From assembly GCA_016191345.1 (NCBI GenBank), contig JACPOU010000051.1, positions 17,485 to 81,484 of the forward strand: a DNA stretch of 64,000 nucleotides, given 5' to 3'. The notes beneath the pieces are model-generated. The model did not search any database. It was not told the DNA's origin and saw nothing but the letters and a program-made list of their open reading frames with translations. The stretch's first letter is position 1. Every line of letters starts with the position of its first letter. Below are positions 18,728-27,007 of the stretch, piece by piece. The DNA comes from Chloroflexota bacterium (GTDB lineage: Bacteria > Chloroflexota > Limnocylindria > Limnocylindrales > CSP1-4). The position numbers were made by a program, and so were the translations under genes.

Positions 18728-18803
18728 TGGAGCGGGAGACGGGATTCGAACCCGCGACATTCTGCTTGGGAAGCAGACACTCTGCCAGCTGAGTTACTCC
18801 CGC
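18728..18803 (-). tRNA. tRNA-Gly (anticodon CCC), CCA encoded
   Basis: Reverse strand GCGGGAGTAACTCAGCTGGCAGAGTGTCTGCTTCCCAAGCAGAATGTCGCGGGTTCGAATCCCGTCTCCCGCTCCA; complete acceptor, anticodon and T arms. Confidence 0.96.
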
Positions 18804-18936
18804 TCGGGAGGCCGTTCAGTCTAGCGGGAGCGGCCGTTCGCGCCAAGGCTGGGCAACGGCCTGCCCGGGACTAGGATCTCCCGGTGCGCCGACCTTCGAC
18901 TTCACAGCCCGCGCCCACCCCTCGCCGAGCCGCCAC

Positions 18937-19968
18937 GTGACCCGGCAGCTGGAGCTGACTCGCGAGCAGGTCCTCGCGTTCCGCCGCTCGGTCCAGGCCC
19001 TCGACGAGCGGCTGCCAGCCGGTCCCGCGTCGCTCCGACGCGCGGCCTGGGCGGGACTCTCGGACAGCATGCCGCGCGGGGCGCTGCTTTCGATCCACGC
19101 CCGCGTCGAGGGGACGACCTCGGCCAGCTGGGAGGACCCCTCCCTCGCCCAGGTCTGGGGGCCGCGGTTCAGCGCCTACGTCGTGGCCCGCCAGGACGTC
19201 CCGGTCTTCACGCTCGGGCGGCATCCTGATTCTGCCGCCGGCCGGCGACGCGCCGAGGACGCGGCGACCCGGATCCGCGACCTCCTCGACGGCGCGACGA
19301 TGACGTACAGCGCAGCCGGCCGGGCGCTCGGCGTGCCGCCGAACTCGCTGCGCTACGCGACCACGACGGGCACCATCCTCATCCGCTGGGACGGTGCGCG
19401 AAGGCCAACGATCCAGACGATCCCGCCGCCGGGGGTCACCCCCGGGGCGGCCCGCCTCGAGCTTGCCCGGCGCTTCCTCCACGTCTTCGCCGTCGGGACC
19501 CCCACGTCGTTCAGCGCCTGGGCCGGCGTGAAGCCCGCCTCCGCCCAGCACGCCTTCGATGGCCTCCGACGCGAGCTCGTCGCCGCGCGGACGCCGGTCG
19601 GCGATGGCTGGATCCTCGCCGCCGACGAGCCGGCGATCGGTGCCGCGTCCGAAGCGGGATCGCGGGCCGCCGCGCCGGCCAGGCTCCTCCCGAGCGGCGA
19701 CACCTACCATCTCCTCCAGGGTGCGGATCGGGCGCTGCTCGTGCCGGAGGCGGAGCGTCGCGGCAGGCTCTGGACGCCGCGAGTCTGGCCGGGCGCCGTC
19801 CTGGCCGATGGCGAGGTCGTCGGCACATGGCGCAGGGCCGGTTCGAACGTCGCCGTCGAGGCCTGGCAGCCGCTCACGTCCGCCGTCCGCGACGCGATCG
19901 AGACGGAAGCCGCATCGTTGCCGCTGCCCGACCTTCGTTCGCCGATCCGCGTCCGCTGGGAGCCCTGA
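18937..19968 (+). CDS. Winged-helix DNA-binding domain protein (HTH_42/AlkZ-like)
   Basis: ARRFLHVFAVGTPTSFSAWAGVKPASAQHAFDGLRRELV...LLPSGDTYHLLQGADRALLVP...WPGAVLADGEVVGTWRR. Confidence 0.82.
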   Translation: MTRQLELTREQVLAFRRSVQALDERLPAGPASLRRAAWAGLSDSMPRGALLSIHARVEGTTSASWEDPSLAQVWGPRFSAYVVARQDVPVFTLGRHPDSAAGRRRAEDAATRIRDLLDGATMTYSAAGRALGVPPNSLRYATTTGTILIRWDGARRPTIQTIPPPGVTPGAARLELARRFLHVFAVGTPTSFSAWAGVKPASAQHAFDGLRRELVAARTPVGDGWILAADEPAIGAASEAGSRAAAPARLLPSGDTYHLLQGADRALLVPEAERRGRLWTPRVWPGAVLADGEVVGTWRRAGSNVAVEAWQPLTSAVRDAIETEAASLPLPDLRSPIRVRWEP

Positions 19969-19972
19969 GCCG

Positions 19973-21145
19973 ATGCTCGCCGCGCAGCCCGCCACGTTCC
20001 TGATCGCCGACATCTCGGGCTACACCGGCTACCTTGCCGACGTCGAGCTGGATCACGCCCAGGACATCCTCGCCGACCTCGTCGGCGCGGTCGTGTCGGC
20101 GCTCCGGCCGAACTTCCGGCTGGCCAAGCTGGAGGGCGATGCCGCCTTCACCTGGACGCCGGGGGCGGCCATCGACGGCTCGATGCTCCTCGACACGATC
20201 GAGCGCTGCTACTTCGGCTTCCGGCGCCGCCGCCGCGATGTCCGGCAGGCGACGTCGTGCGAGTGCAATGCCTGTGTGCGCATCCCGGACCTCGACCTGA
20301 AGTTCGTCGTCCACCACGGCACGACCATCGTCCAGAAGGTCGCCGGGCGGCAGGAGCTCCTCGGCTCCGACGTCATCGTCGTCCACCGGCTCCTGAAGAA
20401 CGACATCGTCGAGCGGGAGGGCATCGAGGCCTACGCCCTGCTGACGCAGGCCTGCATCGACGCCGGCGACATCGATCCTGCGGCGCTCGGCCTCCGGCCG
20501 CACGTCGAGACGTATGACCGGATCGGCGACGTGCCCGGCTGGGTGCTCGACCTCGAACGGCGGTGGCAGGAGGAGGAGGCTCGGGCACGTGTTCGCGTGG
20601 CCCCCGAGGACGCCGTCCTCGACCTGGCGATCACGACGACCGCGCCGCCGCAGGTCGCCTGGGAGTTCCTGACGAAGCCCGGCCAACGGATGTCCTGGCA
20701 GCCCTGGGTGACCGAGGTCACGATCGAGGGCGCGACCGGCGGCCGCCGCGGGCCCGGCTCCTCGAATCACTGCATGCATGGCAAGGACGCCGTCGTCGAG
20801 GAGATCCTCGACTGGCGGCCGTACGACTACGTCACCGACCGGACCATCCTTGACACGCCCGACGGGCCGGTGAAGGTCCTCCACACGATCGAGCTGGAGC
20901 CGGTCCCGGACGGGACGGTCATCCACCTCCGGTTCGGCGCGCCCCGGACCAAGCGCGAGCTGGCACAGATGACCCACATCGGCCCCGCCTATGGCGAGGC
21001 GCTCCAGTCCGCGTTCCCGACCCTGCTCGCGCTCCTCGACGCCGAGGTCGCCGGTCGGTCGGAGGGACGCCCACCGGAGCCCGAGCTCGTGACCCGCAAC
21101 CCGAAGGGTCCGCTCGCCGGCCTCCCGCCGGTCGCGACTGGCTGA
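19973..21145 (+). CDS. DUF2652-like (class III cyclase-fold) domain fused to SRPBCC domain
   Basis: ATFLIADISGYTGYLADVELDHAQDILADL...KLEGDAAFTW; CECNAC; C-terminal ITTTAPPQVAWEFLTKPGQRMSWQPWV. Confidence 0.8.
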   Translation: MLAAQPATFLIADISGYTGYLADVELDHAQDILADLVGAVVSALRPNFRLAKLEGDAAFTWTPGAAIDGSMLLDTIERCYFGFRRRRRDVRQATSCECNACVRIPDLDLKFVVHHGTTIVQKVAGRQELLGSDVIVVHRLLKNDIVEREGIEAYALLTQACIDAGDIDPAALGLRPHVETYDRIGDVPGWVLDLERRWQEEEARARVRVAPEDAVLDLAITTTAPPQVAWEFLTKPGQRMSWQPWVTEVTIEGATGGRRGPGSSNHCMHGKDAVVEEILDWRPYDYVTDRTILDTPDGPVKVLHTIELEPVPDGTVIHLRFGAPRTKRELAQMTHIGPAYGEALQSAFPTLLALLDAEVAGRSEGRPPEPELVTRNPKGPLAGLPPVATG

Positions 21146-21490
21146 CATCCGCGCCACGGCCGGCCGGCCCATCGACGGGAGTCGCGGTCCTCAACTGGCG
21201 CGGCAGTCCAGCCGTGAGCTGCAGCTACTCTCCCTGCCGGTCCGGGGGTCCAACCTTCCCGACCCGCGGCAGGCCCGACGGCCGCTCGAGTGGCCCGCGC
21301 TGGCTCCCGAGTCCTGCAGCCGACCCATAGCCCGGCCGGGGCTTGGCTACCAGTCCAGCGGTGGCAACGCGACGAGCCCACGCGACGAGTCCACGCGACG
21401 GGCCCTTCGCAGCGACTGGCCCTTCGCAGCGAGCGATGCCGCTGCTACCCTCAGCCACTCCGACACGCCAGAACCCTGAGGAACACCGAG

Positions 21491-22861
21491 ATGGCCGCTG
21501 ACCGGACGAAGTTCATCCTCGACGAGGACCGCATCCCCCGCAGCTGGTACAACATCGCGGCCGACCTGCCGACGCCGGCCCCGCCGGTCCTCCATCCCGG
21601 GACCGGCCAACCGATCGGGCCCGCGGACCTGGCTCCGCTCTTCCCGATGGAGCTCATCAAGCAGGTCGTCAGCCAGGATCGGGAGATCGAGATCCCGGGA
21701 CCGGTCAGAGATGCGTACCGCCTGTACCGGCCGAGCCCGCTCTTCCGGGCCCACCGCCTCGAGAAGGCCCTCGATACCCCCGCCCACATCTACTACAAGT
21801 ACGAGGGCGGCAGCCCGTCGGGCAGCCACAAGCCGAACACCGCGCTGGCCCAGGCCTTCTACAACAAGGAGGAGGGCATCACCCGGCTCGCGACCGAGAC
21901 CGGCGCCGGCCAGTGGGGCAGCGCCCTCGCCTTCGCGGGCGCGACCTTCGGGGTCGACGTGAAGGTCTACATGGTCCGCAGCAGCTATGACCAGAAGCCG
22001 TACCGACGCGTCCTCATGGAGACCTACGGGGCGTCCGTCAGGCCCAGCCCGAGCGAGGACACGAACTACGGCCGCAGTGTCCTGGCCGACCGGCCCGATC
22101 ACACCGGCTCGCTCGGGATCGCGATCAGCGAGGCGATCGAGGACACGGTCACGCATCCCGGAACGAGGTACTCCCTCGGCTCGGTCTTCGACTTCGTGCT
22201 GCTCCACCAGACGGTGATCGGCCAGGAGGCGATCGAGCAGATGGCGATGGCCGACGAGGAGCCCGACGTCGTGATCGGCTGTGCGGGCGGCGGCTCCAAC
22301 TTCGCGGGCCTGGCGTTCCCGTTCCTCGGGCGTGGCCTGCGCGGCGGCCCGAGGCCCCGGATCATCGCCGCCGAGCCGGAGGCCGCCCCGTCACTGACCA
22401 AGGGCGCTTACCGCTACGACTTCGGCGACACCGCCCGGATGACGCCGCTCGTGAAGATGCACACCCTCGGCCACGACTTCATCCCCGAGCCCATCCACGC
22501 CGGCGGCCTTCGCTATCACGGCATGTCACCGCTCGTATCGCTGCTCAAGGAGGAGGGCCTCATCGAGGCGCAGGCCGTTCACCAGCGAGCGTCGTTCGAG
22601 GTGGGCGTCCAGTTCGCCAGGGCAGAGGGCATCCTCCCTGCGCCCGAGCCGACCCATGCCCTCAAGGTCGCCGTCGACGAGGCCCTCGAGGCGCGCCGGT
22701 CGGGCCAGGCGAAGGTGATCCTGTTCAACCTTTGCGGGCACGGCCATTTCGACCTCTCGGCCTACGAGCGCTACCTTTCAGGGACGCTCGAGGACTACGA
22801 GTATCCGGCCGAGAAGGTCGCCGAAGCCCTCAGGGCGCTGGCGGGCCTGCCCGTCGGCTGA
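21491..22861 (+). CDS. TrpB-like PLP-dependent enzyme (TrpB2 type)
   Basis: [30 protein letters not shown] (PLP lysine), [30 protein letters not shown]. Confidence 0.93.
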   Translation: MAADRTKFILDEDRIPRSWYNIAADLPTPAPPVLHPGTGQPIGPADLAPLFPMELIKQVVSQDREIEIPGPVRDAYRLYRPSPLFRAHRLEKALDTPAHIYYKYEGGSPSGSHKPNTALAQAFYNKEEGITRLATETGAGQWGSALAFAGATFGVDVKVYMVRSSYDQKPYRRVLMETYGASVRPSPSEDTNYGRSVLADRPDHTGSLGIAISEAIEDTVTHPGTRYSLGSVFDFVLLHQTVIGQEAIEQMAMADEEPDVVIGCAGGGSNFAGLAFPFLGRGLRGGPRPRIIAAEPEAAPSLTKGAYRYDFGDTARMTPLVKMHTLGHDFIPEPIHAGGLRYHGMSPLVSLLKEEGLIEAQAVHQRASFEVGVQFARAEGILPAPEPTHALKVAVDEALEARRSGQAKVILFNLCGHGHFDLSAYERYLSGTLEDYEYPAEKVAEALRALAGLPVG

Positions 22862-22907
22862 TGCCCAACGCCGGCCGGATCTGCGAGGCCATCCCCACGG
22901 AGGTTCC

Positions 22908-23879
22908 ATGAAGCTCGGCGTCTTCACCGTCCTGTTCGGGTCGCAGCCACTGGAGTCCGCCCTCGACCGGATCGTCGAGGCCGGGATCGACCGCGTCGAG
23001 ATCGGGACGGGCAACTACCCGGGCGACGCCCACTGCCGGCCGGCGGAGCTGCTCGCGGACGGCGCGGCGCTTTCCGGCTTCCGGGGCGCGATCTCCTCGC
23101 GGAACCTGGAGATCAGCGCCCTGTCCTGCCATGGCAACCCGCTCCACCCGCAGGCGCACGTCGCGCGCGCCAGCCACGAGACGTTCGTCCGGACCGTGGA
23201 GCTCGCGGAGCGCCTCGACGTGAGCCGGGTCAACCTCTTCAGCGGCTGTCCCGGGGATTCCGATGCCGCCCGCTACCCGAACTGGGTGACCTGCGCCTGG
23301 CCGAATGAGTACGGCGAGCTCCTGGAGTGGCAGTGGCGGGAGAAGGTCATCCCGTACTGGCGGGAGCAGGCGGCCTTCGCGGCCGCCCATGGCGTGCGCC
23401 TGGGCTTCGAGATGCATCCCGGATTCGTGGTCTACAACCCGGCGACGCTCCTCCGCCTCCGCGATGCCTGCGGCGAGGCAATCGGGGCGAACCTGGACCC
23501 GAGCCACCTCTTCTGGCAGGGGATCGACATCGAGACGGCCATCGCCGAGCTGGGGCGGCACGGCGCGATCTTCCACACCCACGCCAAGGACACGGCGATC
23601 CACGCCGCGAACGCGGCGCTCAACGGCGTCCTCGACACGGTGCCGCTCGGCGAGGTCGGCCGCCGCTCGTGGGTTTTCCGGACCGTCGGCTTCGGCCACG
23701 GCGAGCTGGACTGGCGAAGGATCCTGAGCGCGCTCCGCCTCGCGGGCTACGAAGACGTCCTGTCGATCGAGCACGAGGACGCCCTCCTGTCGATCGACGA
23801 GGGATTCAGGAAGGCCGTCGCGTTCCTCCGCTCCGTGATGCCGTCCGAGCCGGCGATGTCCGAGGCCTGGTGGACGTGA
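22908..23879 (+). CDS. Sugar phosphate isomerase/epimerase (AP endonuclease 2-like TIM barrel)
   Basis: GIDRVEIGTGNYPGD, LGFEMHPGFVVYN, NLDPSHLFWQGID, HTHAKDT, DVLSIEHED. Confidence 0.9.
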   Translation: MKLGVFTVLFGSQPLESALDRIVEAGIDRVEIGTGNYPGDAHCRPAELLADGAALSGFRGAISSRNLEISALSCHGNPLHPQAHVARASHETFVRTVELAERLDVSRVNLFSGCPGDSDAARYPNWVTCAWPNEYGELLEWQWREKVIPYWREQAAFAAAHGVRLGFEMHPGFVVYNPATLLRLRDACGEAIGANLDPSHLFWQGIDIETAIAELGRHGAIFHTHAKDTAIHAANAALNGVLDTVPLGEVGRRSWVFRTVGFGHGELDWRRILSALRLAGYEDVLSIEHEDALLSIDEGFRKAVAFLRSVMPSEPAMSEAWWT

Positions 23880-25075
23880 TGGCGGAGCCTGATCGCGTGG
23901 ACGGCGAGCGCGCCGCCCGGCCGCCGCGGCTGCGGACCGCCGTGGTCGGGATGGGCTTCGTGGGGCCGTTCCACGTCGATGCCGTGCGGCGGGGCGGCTA
24001 CGCCGACGTCGTCGCGATCGTCGGGTCGGACGAGGCGCGCTCCCGGCAGCGGGCCGAAGCCCTCGGCGTCGCCCGCGGGACAGCCGAGTTCCGGTCCGTC
24101 CTCGACGACCCGACCATCGACGTCGTCCACGTCTGCACTCCGAACCGGACCCACGTGGAGCTCGCGACGGCCGTGCTCGAGGCCGGCAAGCACCTCGTCC
24201 TGGAGAAGCCCGCCGCGCTCGACTCGGCAACGGCGTTCGAGCTCGCCGCCCTCGCCCGGCGCCGGGGTCGGCACGCGCTCGTCGCCCTGACCTATCGGGG
24301 CTACCCGATGGTCCGCCGGGCCCGGGCGCTCATTGCCGCCGGGGCCGCCGGGGACCTCCGGCTCATCCACGGCGGGTACATCCAGGACTGGCTCGCGAAC
24401 GCCACGGACTACAACTGGCGCCTCGAGCCCGAGGCCGGGGGCGCGTCGCGCGCGGTCGCCGACATCGGGACGCACTGGTTCGACACCGCGGAGTTCATCT
24501 CCGGGCTGCGGGTCGAGGCGGTCTTCGCCGACCTGGCCACGTTCATCGATCGCCGGACCCGGCCGCTCGTCGCCGCGACTGCCTTCGGGACGGCGGACGG
24601 ACCGACCGAGGACGTGACCATCAGATCCGAGGACGCCGCGACGATCCTGTTCCGCTTCGAGGGCGGCGTCCGAGGCTCGGCCGTCATCAGCCAGGTGAGC
24701 CCCGGCCGGAAGAACGCGTTCCAGCTGGAGCTGGCGGGCGCCCGGGCGACCCTCGACTGGGCCCAGGAGGACCCGGAGCATCTCTGGGTCCGCAGCCGCG
24801 ACGAATCGACGCTCCTGACCCGCGGTCCCGACGACGGCCCCGCGGTGGAGGTGGGCGTCCCCTCGCTGCCGGCCGGCCATCCCGAGGGCTGGGCGGAGGC
24901 CCTCCGTGACCTGCTCCGCCCGTTCTACGCGGCCATCGCCGCGGGAGCGGCCCCGGACGAGGATCCCGCCGCCGCGCCATACCCGACGCTGGACGACGGC
25001 GCCCGGGACGTCGCGTTCGTGGAGGCCGTCCTCGAATCGTCGCGGACGTCCAGCTGGGTGCCGCTGGCTCGCTGA
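23879..25075 (+). CDS. Gfo/Idh/MocA family oxidoreductase
   Basis: VVGMGFVGPFHVDAVRRGG Rossmann motif; VHVCTPNRTHVELATAVLEAGKHLVLEKPAA. Confidence 0.93.
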   Translation: MAEPDRVDGERAARPPRLRTAVVGMGFVGPFHVDAVRRGGYADVVAIVGSDEARSRQRAEALGVARGTAEFRSVLDDPTIDVVHVCTPNRTHVELATAVLEAGKHLVLEKPAALDSATAFELAALARRRGRHALVALTYRGYPMVRRARALIAAGAAGDLRLIHGGYIQDWLANATDYNWRLEPEAGGASRAVADIGTHWFDTAEFISGLRVEAVFADLATFIDRRTRPLVAATAFGTADGPTEDVTIRSEDAATILFRFEGGVRGSAVISQVSPGRKNAFQLELAGARATLDWAQEDPEHLWVRSRDESTLLTRGPDDGPAVEVGVPSLPAGHPEGWAEALRDLLRPFYAAIAAGAAPDEDPAAAPYPTLDDGARDVAFVEAVLESSRTSSWVPLAR

Positions 25076-25141
25076 GGTTCGCCCGGGCCACCGTGGCCCC
25101 GTCCGAGGACGTGTTGTGCTAATGTGACGTGGTTGGCAAAT

Positions 25142-25153
25142 AATCTATAGATT
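25142..25153. promoter_or_regulatory. 12-bp perfect palindrome (AATCTATAGATT) in AT-rich promoter of the heme operon
   Basis: Exact palindrome in an otherwise GC-rich window, followed by TAGATTTAGGTAGATTT direct repeat, 11-22 nt before regulator start. Confidence 0.6.
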
Positions 25154-25163
25154 TAGGTAGATT

Positions 25164-25859
25164 TTGAAGCCTGCCGCGTCCCCCGCGATCGATTGGCTGA
25201 GTCTTTCCGAGGCCAGCCGGGTCCTCGGTGTCTCTCCCGCCACGGTTCGCCGCTGGGGCGATGCCGGTCGACTTCGAGTCTTCCTCACGCCCGGCGGTCA
25301 TCGTCGCTTCTCGCGGGCCGGCCTCGAGCGCCTGTTGCCGTCGGCTCGCCTCGGCCGGCCATCCCTCAGCAGCGCCGGGCTCACTCCTGCCCGGCTGTCG
25401 AGGTCCTATCGGCGGGTCAGCCGCGGCGTATCCGCCGAGCTCCCGTGGGTTCTCGCCCTGTCGGACGATCAACGGGAACTCTTTCGCGTTGAAGGTCACC
25501 TCCTGGCCGAACGGCTCCTGCAGCACCTCGAGGCCAGGGATCCGGAGATCGCGTCGGATCTGCTTCGAGACGCGGCCTCCAATGCCGCGAGGTACGGCCG
25601 GCTTGCGGTGTCGATCGGCCTGTCCCTGAGCCAGACCGTCGAAGGATTCCTCCGCTTCCGGGCGCCGTTCCATCGGGAACTCGCACTGGCGGCGCAGCGC
25701 CGAGGGTTCGACGCTCACGAAACGACATCGCTGCTCGCCTCGGCCGAGCGGGCGATGGACCAGCTCCTCGTCGCCACGATGACCGGACACAGCGTCGAGA
25801 CGGTGACGAACGGCCGTCGTGCCCGCCGGGTCGCGGGGGCACCCGGATCCCGACGGTGA
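25164..25859 (+). CDS. MerR/excisionase-type HTH regulator with C-terminal helical sensor-like domain, TTG start
   Basis: LSLSEASRVLGVSPATVRRWGDAGRLRVFLTPGGHRRFSRAGLERLL HTH; overlaps hemA by 4 nt. Confidence 0.8.
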   Translation: MKPAASPAIDWLSLSEASRVLGVSPATVRRWGDAGRLRVFLTPGGHRRFSRAGLERLLPSARLGRPSLSSAGLTPARLSRSYRRVSRGVSAELPWVLALSDDQRELFRVEGHLLAERLLQHLEARDPEIASDLLRDAASNAARYGRLAVSIGLSLSQTVEGFLRFRAPFHRELALAAQRRGFDAHETTSLLASAERAMDQLLVATMTGHSVETVTNGRRARRVAGAPGSRR

Positions 25860-27007
25860 GCGCGCCATCGGGTGAGATCATCGTCGTCGCGGCCCATGCG
25901 CGGCGCGTCCCAGCCCCGGCGCGTGCCGCCCTGGCCGAGGCGTTCCGGGCCGTGCGGGGCGACGGCCTCCTTCTCGAAACCTGCCACCGGGTGGAGCTCT
26001 ACCTTCCCTGGAGCCGGAGCGCGGAGGCCATCCCGGCCAACCTGCCGCCCGGCGTGGAGGTGTTGCGAGGTCCGGCCGCTGAACGGCATGCGTTGGAGGT
26101 CGCGGTCGGCCTCGATTCCGTCGTCCTCGGTGAGGACCAGATCCTCCACCAGCTCCGCACGGCACTCGCGAGCGCCCGGGCAGGCAGCCCCGTCGCCTCC
26201 GAGATCGATCGCCTCATGAGCCTGGCGCTGCGCGCCGGAAGGACCGCGCGCTCATGGCGCACCGGACCGGGGCGGACGCTGGCCGACGAAGCCCTCGATG
26301 CCTTCACGCGCCGGGGCATCCGGCTCGACGGCATGGACGTGCTGGTCGTCGGGACGGGCGAGATGGGCGAGCTGGCGGCGCTCCGTGCTCGTGCCGTCGG
26401 CGCACGGCCCGTCATCGCCAGTCGCTCGGCGGCCCACGCGGCCGCGAGCGCCGCCGCCCTGGGCGCGACAACAGTTGCCTTCGATCCGGGCGAGGCGGTC
26501 ACGCTGTTCGGCGCCATCGTCGTCGCCCTGGCCGGCCCGTGGCGACTGAGTCCCCCGACCATCGACAGGATCGCGAACGGGCCGGCGACGATCGTGGACC
26601 TTTCGATGCCGTCAGCCGTCCCGGACACATTGGTCCAAAGCCTCGGCGATCGCTACGTGTCCGTGGATGCGCTTGCCAGCGAGGCGGGCAACCCGGGCTC
26701 CTCGCGGGCCGGCGGGCGGGCCCGGGACCTGGTGGAGCGAACCCTTGTGGAGTTCGAGCGCTGGGCCGAGGGGTGGCAGCACCGAGCTGTCGCGCAGGCA
26801 CTCGTCGAGCGAGCCGAGGCGGAACGGAGCGCGCAGCTGGCACGGCTCTGGCTGGTCGCCCCCGAGATCGAGCCCGCGGCGCGCCTGGCAGTCGAACGCA
26901 TGAGTCGGCAGTTGACCGAGCGGCTCTTTCGGGAAGCGCTGGAGCGGCTCCGCCATGACCCGGAGGGCCGGCTCACATCGGCCGCGCGGGAGTTGTTCTC
27001 GCTATGA
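25856..27007 (+). CDS. hemA: Glutamyl-tRNA reductase
   Basis: LLLETCHRVELYLPW (catalytic Cys), GLDSVVLGEDQILHQLRTAL, DVLVVGTGEMGELAALRA. Confidence 0.92.
   Translation: MSAPSGEIIVVAAHARRVPAPARAALAEAFRAVRGDGLLLETCHRVELYLPWSRSAEAIPANLPPGVEVLRGPAAERHALEVAVGLDSVVLGEDQILHQLRTALASARAGSPVASEIDRLMSLALRAGRTARSWRTGPGRTLADEALDAFTRRGIRLDGMDVLVVGTGEMGELAALRARAVGARPVIASRSAAHAAASAAALGATTVAFDPGEAVTLFGAIVVALAGPWRLSPPTIDRIANGPATIVDLSMPSAVPDTLVQSLGDRYVSVDALASEAGNPGSSRAGGRARDLVERTLVEFERWAEGWQHRAVAQALVERAEAERSAQLARLWLVAPEIEPAARLAVERMSRQLTERLFREALERLRHDPEGRLTSAARELFSL

Noticed and set aside
25081-25140. CRP/FNR-type site upstream of the heme operon
   Set aside because: tgtgctaatgtgacg lacks the inverted half-site; the stronger symmetric element is AATCTATAGATT
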